Origin: G965247265 sp965247265
Lineage (GTDB): Bacteria > Pseudomonadota > Gammaproteobacteria > UBA4575
Assembly (NCBI GenBank): GCA_965247265.1
Contig: OZ252002.1
Span: 1,116,001 to 1,180,000, forward strand
Reading direction: 5' to 3'
DNA: 64,000 nucleotides
The stretch's first letter is position 1, and each line of letters starts with the position of its first letter. A model generated the notes under the pieces. That model was not told the origin of the DNA. It did no database searches and saw only the letters and a list, made by a program, of their open reading frames with translations. Made by a program: the position numbers and the translations under genes. Shown here piece after piece: positions 55,878 to 64,000 of the stretch.

Positions 55878-56915
55878 GTGGTCGCAAATATTGCAGAGAA
55901 GATTTGTCGAAAAGTGGGTGAGCCATTTTCTTTCATTGGAAAAGACATTTATGTAACTGCAAGTATTGGAATTTCAGTGCACCCGCAAGATGGCGACAAT
56001 ATTGAAATGCTCATGAAGCGTGCAGATACAGCAATGTTTCGTGCAAAAGAGCGTGGCGGTAGTTACATGTTCTATGAAAAGGAAATGGAAGCTATTGTTA
56101 TCAATAAAGCTGAAATTGAACAAGATTTAAGGCAATCACTTGAACGCGAAGAGTTAGAGGTGTACTACCAGCCAAAATTAGATCTTCAAACTTTACAAGT
56201 CTATGGCATGGAAGCATTGGTTAGATGGAATCATCCTGAAAAAGGGCAGGTAGCGCCCGGTAATTTTGTTCCGGTAGCAGAAGAGACCGGTCTAATTTCA
56301 GAGATTGGTCTGTGGGTGCTCATTAACTCCTGTGTACAAGCGCAAACATGGATCGACAAAGGTTATAAGCCTCTACCCGTTTCCGTTAATCTATCTGGAA
56401 GACAGCTCGAAAATAGCGACATAGTGGGGCAAGTTGCGCATGTGTTGGCACGAACAGGTCTTAAGCCCGAATATTTAGAGCTCGAACTTACCGAGAGTAT
56501 TCTTATGAAGCGGCCTGAGGAGGTGATAGCAATTTTGCAGCAACTCAAAGCCATGGGCGTTAAACTATCAATTGATGATTTTGGAACAGGATATTCTTCG
56601 TTGAATTATTTGCGAAAATTTCCAATTGATTTATTGAAAATTGATCGAGCCTTTGTGCGAGAAATTGCCAATAATAAAGAGGATCGGCTGATTGTACAAA
56701 GTGTCATTGCGTTGGCAAAAAGCCTAGATCTAAAAGTGCTAGCTGAAGGGGTAGAAACGATTGAGCAGCAAAATGTGCTTCAAGATGAAGGGTGTGACTA
56801 TATCCAAGGGTTTTATATCGGACGTCCTATTAAAAGCGAGGAGTTTGAGAGGCAATTTATCTTGGATAAGGTGTCTAATGTGGAAATTTTATCTAATTTC
56901 CGGCAAAAACAATGA
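55878..56915 (+). CDS. C-terminal GGDEF remainder plus EAL domain, split from the kinase
   Basis: This 345-codon frame is in phase with the upstream kinase and separated only by TGA and one AAT codon. It contains the last part of the GGDEF domain (ASIGISVHPQDG, ADTAMFRAKERGG) and a full EAL domain with MEALVRW, NLSGRQL, ELTES, DDFGTGYSS, KIDRAFV and AEGVET, all typical of active c-di-GMP phosphodiesterases. The GTG at 55878 has no ribosome binding site of its own. It is either a pseudogene half, a readthrough product, or the result of a sequence error. Confidence 0.85.
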   Translation: MVANIAEKICRKVGEPFSFIGKDIYVTASIGISVHPQDGDNIEMLMKRADTAMFRAKERGGSYMFYEKEMEAIVINKAEIEQDLRQSLEREELEVYYQPKLDLQTLQVYGMEALVRWNHPEKGQVAPGNFVPVAEETGLISEIGLWVLINSCVQAQTWIDKGYKPLPVSVNLSGRQLENSDIVGQVAHVLARTGLKPEYLELELTESILMKRPEEVIAILQQLKAMGVKLSIDDFGTGYSSLNYLRKFPIDLLKIDRAFVREIANNKEDRLIVQSVIALAKSLDLKVLAEGVETIEQQNVLQDEGCDYIQGFYIGRPIKSEEFERQFILDKVSNVEILSNFRQKQ

Positions 56916-56927
56916 TAATGATTATTT
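56913..56927. promoter_or_regulatory. Fur-box-like sequence
   Basis: TGATAATGATTATTT matches 13 of 15 positions of the 7-1-7 Fur motif TGATAATnATTATCA. It overlaps the stop codon of the EAL frame and is about 480 bases before the next gene, so its role is doubtful. Confidence 0.3.
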
Positions 56928-57404
56928 AGAATTATTCTAATCTCGTCTAAATTTCTTAATATTTAACGTAATAACGATAAAATTTTACACACTAGCGCAC
57001 GGTACACGCCAATTTGTACTGATAGTGTCAGTATCTGTTAGGTATTGGCCAAAAATTAATTACTATATTGGTGTGTTCACAAAATTTTGAGCGCTATTTA
57101 GTAAACCCAATATATCTATTTTACATGGACAAATGCTTGCAATATTGGTTTGCTAGTGTAGTTTATCGATCTTGTCTGAACCTGTTGAGAAGTCAAAAAG
57201 GCACCTAGTAGTAATGCGATTAAGAAAATAATAAATTCGCATTGAGCATACTTTACAATTAAGTACTGACTGTGTGGTAATTCGGGTTATGATCCGAAAT
57301 GGCTAGTTGCAAGCTAATGTAATGACTAGCCGCATAATTAAAAAGAAGATTGAATAAAAATGGCAGCAACAAAGATGGAGCGAATAGGAGTTTGAACAAT
57401 TAGC
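56928..57404. other. Intergenic region before the CoA-ligase gene
   Basis: No gene is recognised. Inverted repeats are visible: TACTGA/TCAGTA near 57018-57034, ATGCGA/TCGCAT near 57216-57244, and GGCTAGT/ACTAGCC near 57301-57331. They may be regulator sites of the downstream uptake operon. An 11-codon ORF at 57360-57395 overlaps the ribosome binding site TAGGAG of the next gene and is not supported. Confidence 0.4.
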
Positions 57405-59291
57405 ATGGACACATTTCCAGGTCTTTTCATTCAAAATACTCAATCAAGAAGTTCTGATCCTGCAATCAGATTTAAGCGTTATGGTTTGTGGAAAACGTGG
57501 ACATGGGGCGATGCGAATCAAATTGTGCGTGATATTGCATATGGCTTAGCATCAAAAGGAATTAAGCCCGGAGATAGAATTGCAATAATTGGGCAGAATA
57601 GACCACAACTTTACATGTCAATGATAGCCACACAATGTCTTGGTGCAATCCCCGTTCCTATACACCCTGATTCACAGGCTAATGAACTAGTTGGTTTGTT
57701 AAATAACTGTGGGGCATCGTTTGCAATTGTACAAGATCAACAGCAGGTAGATCCACTGTATGAAATCAAAGAGCAGTGTGACGCTTTTAATGAAATAATT
57801 TATACTGATGGGCGTGGCATGCAAGACTACACGTCTTCTCGTTTGCATAATATTGAAGATGTTCAAAAGGCTGGCAAAAAATTTGCAGCAGACCATCCAA
57901 ATTTTATTGAAGACGTCACGGCAAAGATAACTCAAGATTCTGAAGCATTCATCATTTACACCTCAGGTACATCAGGCAATGTGCGCGGTGCTGTACATAC
58001 GCAAAGTAGCTTAATAAGCACAGTAAAAGCTGTTGCGGAACAAGAAAATATTACTGGTTACGAGCAAGTACTAGCGTTTATGCCAATATCATACGCTTCA
58101 AATATATTGTTCACGTATGCATTATGGTTAGTTAAAGGCTTCACAATTAATTGCCCAGAAAATAATGAAACTGTCATGAATGATTTGCGCGAAATTGGGC
58201 CTACTATTTTATATGCGCCCCCTCATTTTTATAAGCAACTGTATTCTGAAATTATTGCACGATCACAACGATCGTCTACAAAATGGTTCGATAAATGGTT
58301 CACACTTGCTCGGAATAATTACGAGAAATTCTTGAAGGGTGAGAGTTTGTCATCGGGCGAAAGTTTTATGTGGAAGATGGGCAATGTACTTATGTATAGC
58401 CCGCTTAAAAACGTTTATGGCCTTAGTAATTTAAGAAAAGCCTATGCAGGTGGAGACATAATTAGTGGTGATGTTTTTAATTTTTTTCGCTCAATTGGTC
58501 TGCAAATTAAAAAGGTCTATGGCACCACAGAAAGTGCTGGGTTCATTAGTATTCAAGGAAAGGATGAGCTTAACTCATCTGCCAGCGAATTTAGTGTGGG
58601 TAAACCACTTAACGGGGTTGAGGTTAAAATGCTGGATAGTGGTGAACTAGCTTTTAAAGGAGTAAATGTCTTTAAGGAATATTATCAATCGCCCGATGAG
58701 ACAGCGAAAGTTAAAGATGCAGAGGGATGGGTTAGAACAGGAGATATGGGTGAAATTGATTCAACGGGTGCATTAAGAATTACCGAACGCGTGGATGCAA
58801 TTGGACACTTCAATACTGGAAACGAGTTTGCTCCGCACATAATTGAAAGCGCATTAAAATCATCACCTTTTATCAAAGATGCGCTGGCAGTAGGTGATAA
58901 TAAGGATTCGGTTGCTGTATTTTTAATCATTGATGGCGTCACGGTGGGGAGCTGGGCAGATGTTAATAATGTGCGTTACACAGGCTACCGAGATTTAGCT
59001 ACAAAAGATGAAGTTTATGATCTTGTTAAAGGGACGGTTGAAGATGTAAATGCTCATATTGAACAGCTTGAGGGCCATAAGTGCCCACCGATTAAACGCT
59101 ATTTGATTCTGCATCGCGAATTTAGTGTCGATGCAGGTGAAGTGACACGTTCACGTAAAATTAGACGTGATGTGGTGATGGAAAGGCTTGAAGCGATGGT
59201 TGATGCGCTCTATTCATCGCAACAAAGCTATGAAGTAAAAGATTCTTCAACAGGTGAAACTGTTGCAGAGTTAAAATTACAATCAACGTAA
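57405..59291 (+). CDS. AMP-binding acyl-CoA synthetase (long-chain fatty acid CoA ligase-like)
   Basis: Adenylate-forming enzyme expected to activate a carboxylic acid to its CoA thioester in two ATP-dependent steps. The 628-residue protein has the P-loop YTSGTSGNVRG (near 190), YGTTES, RTGDMGEI and a C-terminal lysine in TRSRKIRRD. The usual GR.K.I hinge reads ERVDAIGHFNTGNEF. It is the first gene of a cluster with livG/H/M-like transporter genes, starting 11 bases before livG, so its substrate is probably what the transporter brings in. Confidence 0.9.
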   Translation: MDTFPGLFIQNTQSRSSDPAIRFKRYGLWKTWTWGDANQIVRDIAYGLASKGIKPGDRIAIIGQNRPQLYMSMIATQCLGAIPVPIHPDSQANELVGLLNNCGASFAIVQDQQQVDPLYEIKEQCDAFNEIIYTDGRGMQDYTSSRLHNIEDVQKAGKKFAADHPNFIEDVTAKITQDSEAFIIYTSGTSGNVRGAVHTQSSLISTVKAVAEQENITGYEQVLAFMPISYASNILFTYALWLVKGFTINCPENNETVMNDLREIGPTILYAPPHFYKQLYSEIIARSQRSSTKWFDKWFTLARNNYEKFLKGESLSSGESFMWKMGNVLMYSPLKNVYGLSNLRKAYAGGDIISGDVFNFFRSIGLQIKKVYGTTESAGFISIQGKDELNSSASEFSVGKPLNGVEVKMLDSGELAFKGVNVFKEYYQSPDETAKVKDAEGWVRTGDMGEIDSTGALRITERVDAIGHFNTGNEFAPHIIESALKSSPFIKDALAVGDNKDSVAVFLIIDGVTVGSWADVNNVRYTGYRDLATKDEVYDLVKGTVEDVNAHIEQLEGHKCPPIKRYLILHREFSVDAGEVTRSRKIRRDVVMERLEAMVDALYSSQQSYEVKDSSTGETVAELKLQST

Positions 59292-59302
59292 TTGGTGATC
59301 TT

Positions 59303-60091
59303 GTGGCTAATAATCTAAATGGTAAAAAACCGCATATGCTACTCGAGAATATCGATCTTGCATTTGGTGGTACACAAGCAATATCAGATATTAGTTTTAC
59401 GGTATATAAAGGTGAAATTTGTGCAGTAATTGGCCCTAATGGAGCAGGTAAAAGCTCTATGTTGAATGTTATCAATGGTGTGTATACCCCTCAAAAAGGC
59501 ACCATTACATATGAAGGTAAAAAATTCTCAAAAATGAAATCACATTCCGCAGCGGCAATGGGCATAGGCCGCACCTTTCAAAATATTGCATTGTTCTCTG
59601 GCTTGTCCGTGGTGGACAATATTCTTACGGGCAGAAATTTAATGATGAAGGCCACATTTATTGAGCATGCACTCGGAATAGGGCGTAGTAAAAGAGAAGA
59701 GTTGGAGGGCCGAGAAGCCGTAGAGAAGATTATTGAATTTGTAGGGCTGCAAGCCATTCGTAAAACACCTGTTTCTGCATTATCTTACGGAATGCAAAAG
59801 CGTGTCGAGCTAGGCCGTGCGTTAGCGGCTGAGCCTAAGATGCTATTGTTAGATGAACCGATGACAGGGATGAATTTAGAAGAAAAATTAGATATGGCCT
59901 GCTTTATACAAGAAATTAATTACAACCTTGGAACCACCATTGTATTGATTGAACATGATATGGGAGTGGTCATGGATATTTCTGACCACGTAGTGGTGAT
60001 GGACTACGGTGCTAAAATTGGTGATGGAACTCCAAAAGAAGTTATGAATGACCAAACTGTTATTGATGCATATTTAGGCGTGAGCCATTAA
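59303..60091 (+). CDS. Branched-chain-type ABC transporter ATP-binding protein (LivG-like)
   Basis: ATPase subunit of a HAAT-family importer. The 262-residue protein has Walker A GPNGAGKSS, signature LSYGMQKRVELGRAL, Walker B LLLDEP and the LivG-typical IEHDMGVVMDISDHVVVMDYG. The start is GTG at 59303. The neighbouring CoA ligase suggests a fatty or aromatic acid rather than an amino acid as cargo, which is inference. Confidence 0.92.
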   Translation: MANNLNGKKPHMLLENIDLAFGGTQAISDISFTVYKGEICAVIGPNGAGKSSMLNVINGVYTPQKGTITYEGKKFSKMKSHSAAAMGIGRTFQNIALFSGLSVVDNILTGRNLMMKATFIEHALGIGRSKREELEGREAVEKIIEFVGLQAIRKTPVSALSYGMQKRVELGRALAAEPKMLLLDEPMTGMNLEEKLDMACFIQEINYNLGTTIVLIEHDMGVVMDISDHVVVMDYGAKIGDGTPKEVMNDQTVIDAYLGVSH

Positions 60092-60128
60092 ATAATTACT
60101 AGAATATTATATTGTGAGGAATATTTAA

Positions 60129-61076
60129 GTGGAATTTTTAACATCTGTAGGCAGTGCATTTAGTGAAATGTTCACCTTATTTGGGTTCGAAGTGCTCATT
60201 GGTGGCATGCTATCAGGCGTGATGTATTCGCTGGTAGCAATTGGATTCGTGCTCGTCTACAAGTCCTCAGGTGTGTTCAACTTTGCACAGGGCACCATGT
60301 TGTTGTTCGCGGCGTTAACGTTTGTGAGCTTAACGGAGCGGCAAGTTAATTTTTGGGTCGCATTTGTAATTACATGTATGGTGATGGTTATTATGGGTGT
60401 CATTATTGAACGTACCGTCATGCGCCCGCTGGCTAACCAGTCCTTGCTATCGTTATTTATGGCAACCGTTGGATTGAATTACTTTTTAGAAGGTCTTGCT
60501 CAAGGCACGTGGGATTCTGCGGTGCATGGAATAGATTTAGGTATTCCTAATGACCCCATTTTTGTTTCTGAATATGTTCCTTGGTTGGATATCCTTGTTA
60601 GTCAATTTGATGGGTTTGCAGCAGCTGTTGCAATCTCTTTAGTAGTTGGTTTGTATTTATTTTTCCAATACACACGAACCGGTTTGTCACTACGCGCGGT
60701 GTCGGATGATCATATGGCTGCACAAGCGGTGGGTATCCCGCTTTCCAGAATCTGGGCCATTGTATGGGCGGTGACAGGTGTAATTACGTTCATAGCGGGA
60801 CTCATTTGGGCAGATCGGTTAAGTGTCTCCTTCACGTTGACCTGGGCAGTGTTAAAAGGGCTGCCAGTAATCTTGATTGGAGGATTAACGTCTATTCCAG
60901 GATGCTTTGTCGGCGGCCTAATTATTGGGGCGAGTGAAAAGCTCGGGGAGATCTTTTTTGCAGAATTATTTGGAGGTCAAGGCATTGAGCACTGGTGGGC
61001 GTACCTCACCGCATTAGTATTTATTCTCATACGACCTACCGGTATATTTGGTCAACGAGAGATCGAGAGGGTATAG
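60129..61076 (+). CDS. Branched-chain-type ABC transporter permease (LivH-like)
   Basis: First inner-membrane permease of the importer. The 315-residue protein has about eight helices and the family segments GVMYSLVAIGFVLVYKSSGVFNFAQG split over residues 29-55, plus RAVSDDHMAAQAVGI, the cytoplasmic coupling loop. GTG start at 60129 behind GTGAGGAA. livM follows after three bases. Confidence 0.92.
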   Translation: MEFLTSVGSAFSEMFTLFGFEVLIGGMLSGVMYSLVAIGFVLVYKSSGVFNFAQGTMLLFAALTFVSLTERQVNFWVAFVITCMVMVIMGVIIERTVMRPLANQSLLSLFMATVGLNYFLEGLAQGTWDSAVHGIDLGIPNDPIFVSEYVPWLDILVSQFDGFAAAVAISLVVGLYLFFQYTRTGLSLRAVSDDHMAAQAVGIPLSRIWAIVWAVTGVITFIAGLIWADRLSVSFTLTWAVLKGLPVILIGGLTSIPGCFVGGLIIGASEKLGEIFFAELFGGQGIEHWWAYLTALVFILIRPTGIFGQREIERV

Positions 61077-61079
61077 AGC

Positions 61080-62192
61080 ATGTATTACCGAGAAACCGGA
61101 CAATATGTAGAAAGCTATACTCAAGATCGACGCATGGTGCCAGTGCGCGAAGATCGCTGGGTCATGTGGGTATTTCTGGCCTTTATGTTTTTTGTGGTGC
61201 CATTTTGGGCCAATGATTATTGGTTTAGTGCGCTTTTAATACCAATGATGGCACTGGGTATTGCCACCCTTGGGCTGAATATTGCCTCTGGTTATACGGG
61301 TCAGCTATCTCTCGGTACTGCGGGCTTTATGTGTTTTGGTGCATTTACAGCATTTAATTTGTTATTTCGTGTTGAATGGATGAATGTGTGGCTGGCATTT
61401 TTTGCTGCAGGCATTGTGGGTGGATTAATTGGCATTATTTTCGGGTTACCCAGTTTGCGGATTAAAGGCTTTTATTTGCTTGTGTCTACATTAGCAGCAC
61501 AGTTTTATGCAGAATGGTTTTTTAACGCCTATCCGTATTTTTTAAATTATACCAGTTCGGGTGTTGTGCATTTACCCGCTCACCACTATCGGTTTCTTCC
61601 CTTTCAAGATCAAATTTTTGATTTCTTTAGTCTTGAGAAGGACTACAACGCATACGTATGGCGCTACATGATCGCGCTTATTACGACAGTCGTTTTGTCA
61701 ATTGCTGCTAAAAATATGATACGTAGTTCTACAGGACGAAACTGGTTGGCCGTTCGTGATAGGGATATTGCAGCAAAAGTTATTGGAATTCCGGTCGGCA
61801 AAACAAAACTGAATGCGTTCTTTGTGAGTTGCTTTTACTGCGGTGTAGCTGGTGCGATGTATTCGTACTGTTACATTGGCAACCTTGATTTTATGATATA
61901 CAACTTAAGAAGATCCTTTTTAGTGTTTTTTATGATTGTCCTAGGAGGACTAGGTTCAATCCTGGGTTCTTTTCTTGGGGCCATATTTGTATATGGCTGG
62001 CCTATAGCACTCACCCGATTTGCTGATGCTGTGTTTGGTGGCGGTACATTGGATACCGCATTTATTGAAAATAATTCAAAAATTATTGTTGGCACCATTA
62101 TTATCGTACTGTTGATATATCAGCCACAAGGCTTTGCAGGGTTGTGGAATACCATTAAGCACCGATTAAGAATTTGGCCATTTAGAAGGTAG
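61080..62192 (+). CDS. Branched-chain-type ABC transporter permease (LivM-like)
   Basis: Second permease of the importer. The 370-residue protein shows NIASGYTGQLSLGTAGFMCFGA, the coupling loop RDRDIAAKVIGIPVGKTKL and ten or so hydrophobic segments. The ATG follows the livH stop by three bases. A hairpin region of about 130 bases separates it from the binding protein. Confidence 0.92.
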   Translation: MYYRETGQYVESYTQDRRMVPVREDRWVMWVFLAFMFFVVPFWANDYWFSALLIPMMALGIATLGLNIASGYTGQLSLGTAGFMCFGAFTAFNLLFRVEWMNVWLAFFAAGIVGGLIGIIFGLPSLRIKGFYLLVSTLAAQFYAEWFFNAYPYFLNYTSSGVVHLPAHHYRFLPFQDQIFDFFSLEKDYNAYVWRYMIALITTVVLSIAAKNMIRSSTGRNWLAVRDRDIAAKVIGIPVGKTKLNAFFVSCFYCGVAGAMYSYCYIGNLDFMIYNLRRSFLVFFMIVLGGLGSILGSFLGAIFVYGWPIALTRFADAVFGGGTLDTAFIENNSKIIVGTIIIVLLIYQPQGFAGLWNTIKHRLRIWPFRR

Positions 62193-62225
62193 TGAAATTT
62201 AGTACATAGAATTTAAGAGTTTTAT

Positions 62226-62254
62226 ATCAGTTAAATTCTTATTGTTTAACTGAT
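62226..62254 (+). repeat. Inverted repeat between livM and the binding-protein gene
   Basis: ATCAGTTAAA (62226-62235) pairs with TTTAACTGAT (62245-62254), followed by TTTAAAAAA. A second small hairpin ATAGCT/AGCTAT with TTTTATA follows at about 62267-62287. A TATAAT at 62287-62292 is correctly placed to start a short leader before the ATG at 62322. Together these suggest partial termination and a separate promoter for the binding protein. Confidence 0.45.
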
Positions 62255-62321
62255 TTAAAAAACCAGATAGCTGTCGCAAGCTATTTTATAATTGAAAAAA
62301 CTCTCTTTTGGAGGAGTACAT

Positions 62322-63671
62322 ATGAAGAAGAAACTGATCTTAACGTTAGTGGCATTATTCTCGATGCTTGGAGCGAGCACGAGCGTAATGGCAGAAGAGA
62401 CCATGTATGTACCGATTCCGAGTTATCGTGTAGGTCCCTACGCGGCAGGCGGAACGGGTTATTTTGGTGGTATTCTGGATTACTACAACCTTATCAACGA
62501 ACGCGATGGCGGAATCAACGGCGTCAAGCTCATTTGGTCAGAGTGCGAGACTGAATATTCCGTAGAGCGTGGTGTTGAGTGTTACAAGCGATTGAAGGAT
62601 CGTGAAGGCGGCGCCGTATTTTTTGATCCCTTAAGTGTGGGCATTTCAACGGCATTAATCGAGACCGGACGTAAGGACAAGATGCCGATTATTGCGGTGA
62701 ACCATGGTAAGACAGCGGGTCAACGCGGCGACATTTTCCCTTACTACTTCATGCCAGGTATTAACACCTATGACGAGCACTCTATTATGGTGCACTTTAT
62801 TGGTGACGTACTTGAAGGCGGACGTGACAACTTGAAAGGCAAGAAGATTGCCATGTTGTATCACGGCTCACCGTATGGCCGTGAAGCGATCGACTTTATG
62901 GACGCCATGTGTGATAAGTGGGGCTGTACCCATCATCCTTTAGAAGTTCCCCATCCTGGTAACGAGCAACAATCGCAATGGATTAACATTCGCAAGCTCA
63001 AGCCAGACTACGTGTTACTACGAGGCTGGGGTGTCATGAACCCAGTAGCGATGCAGACCGCCGTACGTACCGGATATCCAGTAAGCCGTTTGATTGGCAA
63101 CATCTGGAGTAACTCAGACGAAGACGTAATTCCAGCAGGAAATGCTGCTGATGGCTATCAAGCGATCACCACGCACCCTGCAGGCACTGACATTCCAGTG
63201 ATTCAAGAAATCATCAAGACCGTATACGGATCAGGCAACGGCGACTTACAAGATAAGTCACGTTTAGGATCAGTATATTGGAACCTCGGTGTATTAGCGG
63301 GTGTGGTGCATACTGAAGCACTGCGCATTGCCCAAGCACGCTTTGGCAACCGTCCATTAACCAGTTCAGAGGCGCGTTGGGGCTTTGAGAACTTGGTATT
63401 GGATGCCAAGACCATTGATGGTTTAGGTGCGACCGGATTAGTTCCTGAGATGCACTTAACCTGTCTTGACCATGTTGGTGGTCACTTGGCTAAGTTCCAG
63501 CAATGGGATGCAGGCAAGCGCCAGTGGAACATCGTATCGGATTGGATTGAAGGCGACGTTCCGTTGTCACAAGCCATCATTGATGCCGGTGCAGAGCAAT
63601 ATGCAGAAGATAATAAAATCGCTGCACGCCCTTGCACAGCTGATAACAATGACGATGACTTCGATCTCTAA
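62322..63671 (+). CDS. Branched-chain-type ABC transporter substrate-binding protein
   Basis: Periplasmic receptor of the importer (type I periplasmic binding fold). I start at ATG 62322 behind TTGGAGGAG, giving a signal peptide MKKKLILTLV...SVMA and a 449-residue product; a TTG at 62292 would break this. Recognisable segments include YHGSPYGREAIDF and LRGWGVMNPVAMQTA. Codon use is GC-richer and more uniform than in the permeases, which suits a very abundant protein. The ligand cannot be read from sequence. Confidence 0.92.
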   Translation: MKKKLILTLVALFSMLGASTSVMAEETMYVPIPSYRVGPYAAGGTGYFGGILDYYNLINERDGGINGVKLIWSECETEYSVERGVECYKRLKDREGGAVFFDPLSVGISTALIETGRKDKMPIIAVNHGKTAGQRGDIFPYYFMPGINTYDEHSIMVHFIGDVLEGGRDNLKGKKIAMLYHGSPYGREAIDFMDAMCDKWGCTHHPLEVPHPGNEQQSQWINIRKLKPDYVLLRGWGVMNPVAMQTAVRTGYPVSRLIGNIWSNSDEDVIPAGNAADGYQAITTHPAGTDIPVIQEIIKTVYGSGNGDLQDKSRLGSVYWNLGVLAGVVHTEALRIAQARFGNRPLTSSEARWGFENLVLDAKTIDGLGATGLVPEMHLTCLDHVGGHLAKFQQWDAGKRQWNIVSDWIEGDVPLSQAIIDAGAEQYAEDNKIAARPCTADNNDDDFDL

Positions 63672-63691
63672 GATCTAAGTAAATTTCTTTG

Positions 63692-63718
63692 CGACCGGGC
63701 AACGTTATTGCCCGGTCG
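63692..63718 (+). repeat. Strong hairpin between the binding-protein gene and livF
   Basis: CGACCGGGCAA (63692-63702) pairs perfectly with TTGCCCGGTCG (63708-63718) across five bases. There is no T-run after it. It is likely to protect the 3' end of an abundant binding-protein mRNA or attenuate transcription into livF. Confidence 0.7.
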
Positions 63719-63778
63719 TGAAAGAAGTAATGGAATATAAATCGGATTTAGTTTGGTACAACTTACAGGATAAAAGTT

Positions 63779-64000
63779 ATGAGCGATTCTCCTTTACTTT
63801 CAATAAATAATGTTGAAGCTGTTTATGGCGGTGTAATTCTTGCGTTGCGCGGCGTGTCACTTATTGTAAACAAAGGTGAAGTGGTATCGTTATTAGGTGC
63901 AAACGGTGCGGGCAAAACTACGACGTTGAAAGGATGTTCTCGATTACTAGAAGCAGAACGAGGAACCGTAACAAAAGGGAGCATAGAATTACGTGGCAAT
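63779..64000 (+). CDS. Branched-chain-type ABC transporter ATP-binding protein (LivF-like), cut by the window end
   Basis: The second ATPase of the importer; 74 codons are visible. The start MSDSPLLSINNVEAVYGGVI and Walker A GANGAGKTT identify the LivF class. An AGGA ribosome binding site lies ten bases upstream of the ATG. The rest of the gene is outside the window. Confidence 0.9.
   Translation, partial: MSDSPLLSINNVEAVYGGVILALRGVSLIVNKGEVVSLLGANGAGKTTTLKGCSRLLEAERGTVTKGSIELRGN

Overview
The window is a chromosomal segment of a gammaproteobacterium of low-to-moderate GC; single 60-base lines I counted run from about 35 to 50 percent. The evidence is gene order: rlmE-ftsH-glmM-tpiA-secG-tRNA-Leu(GAG), a complete 14-gene nuo operon, initiator tRNA-fMet, rimP-nusA-infB-rbfA-truB-rpsO-pnp, and later gluQ/dksA, xseA, guaB-guaA-tadA-mltF. 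Compared with the usual order, folP is absent between ftsH and glmM. I cannot name the genus. An AlkB/XylM-type membrane hydroxylase, a fatty-acid-type CoA ligase beside a branched-chain-type ABC importer, and a truncated hemoglobin suggest an aerobic, probably aquatic heterotroph using hydrocarbon-like or carboxylic substrates. That lifestyle is inference.

Layout. 1-31 kb is dense housekeeping on the + strand: rRNA methylation, FtsH proteolysis, cell-wall precursor and glycolysis genes, SecG, complex I (6.3-20.9 kb), a truncated hemoglobin between two RNA landmarks, then transcription/translation factors with a two-terminator leader before rimP, ending with pnp and msrB. A 32-codon minus-strand membrane peptide lies between secG and tRNA-Leu. 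31.2-34.9 kb is an accessory oxygenase module: a diiron hydroxylase with its own terminator, then a 3-Cys ferredoxin, a GST-fold protein, a XylA-type 2Fe-2S/FAD reductase and a small two-helix membrane protein. 35-43.4 kb returns to housekeeping: gluQ, dksA with a lysine-rich histone-H1-like repeat tail, xseA, guaB, guaA, tadA, mltF.

43.4-57.4 kb is the most unusual part. After a 780-base gene-free stretch comes a cassette of an acetolactate-synthase-like ThDP enzyme (broken by three indels at homopolymers), two tightly linked citrate-synthase-like proteins lacking the usual active-site signatures, and an O-methyltransferase. It looks like a small-molecule biosynthetic locus, possibly decaying. 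Next is a sensory module: TonB-dependent receptor, PF04392-type periplasmic binding protein, and a very large hybrid kinase with three receivers, Hpt and GGDEF, cut by one in-frame TGA from its EAL domain.

57.4-64 kb is an acyl-CoA ligase followed by livG-, livH-, livM-like genes, a strongly expressed-looking binding protein and the start of livF. The AlkB-type gene and this binding protein share a GC-richer codon style, so oxidation at one locus and uptake plus CoA activation at the other may be central to this cell's carbon supply.
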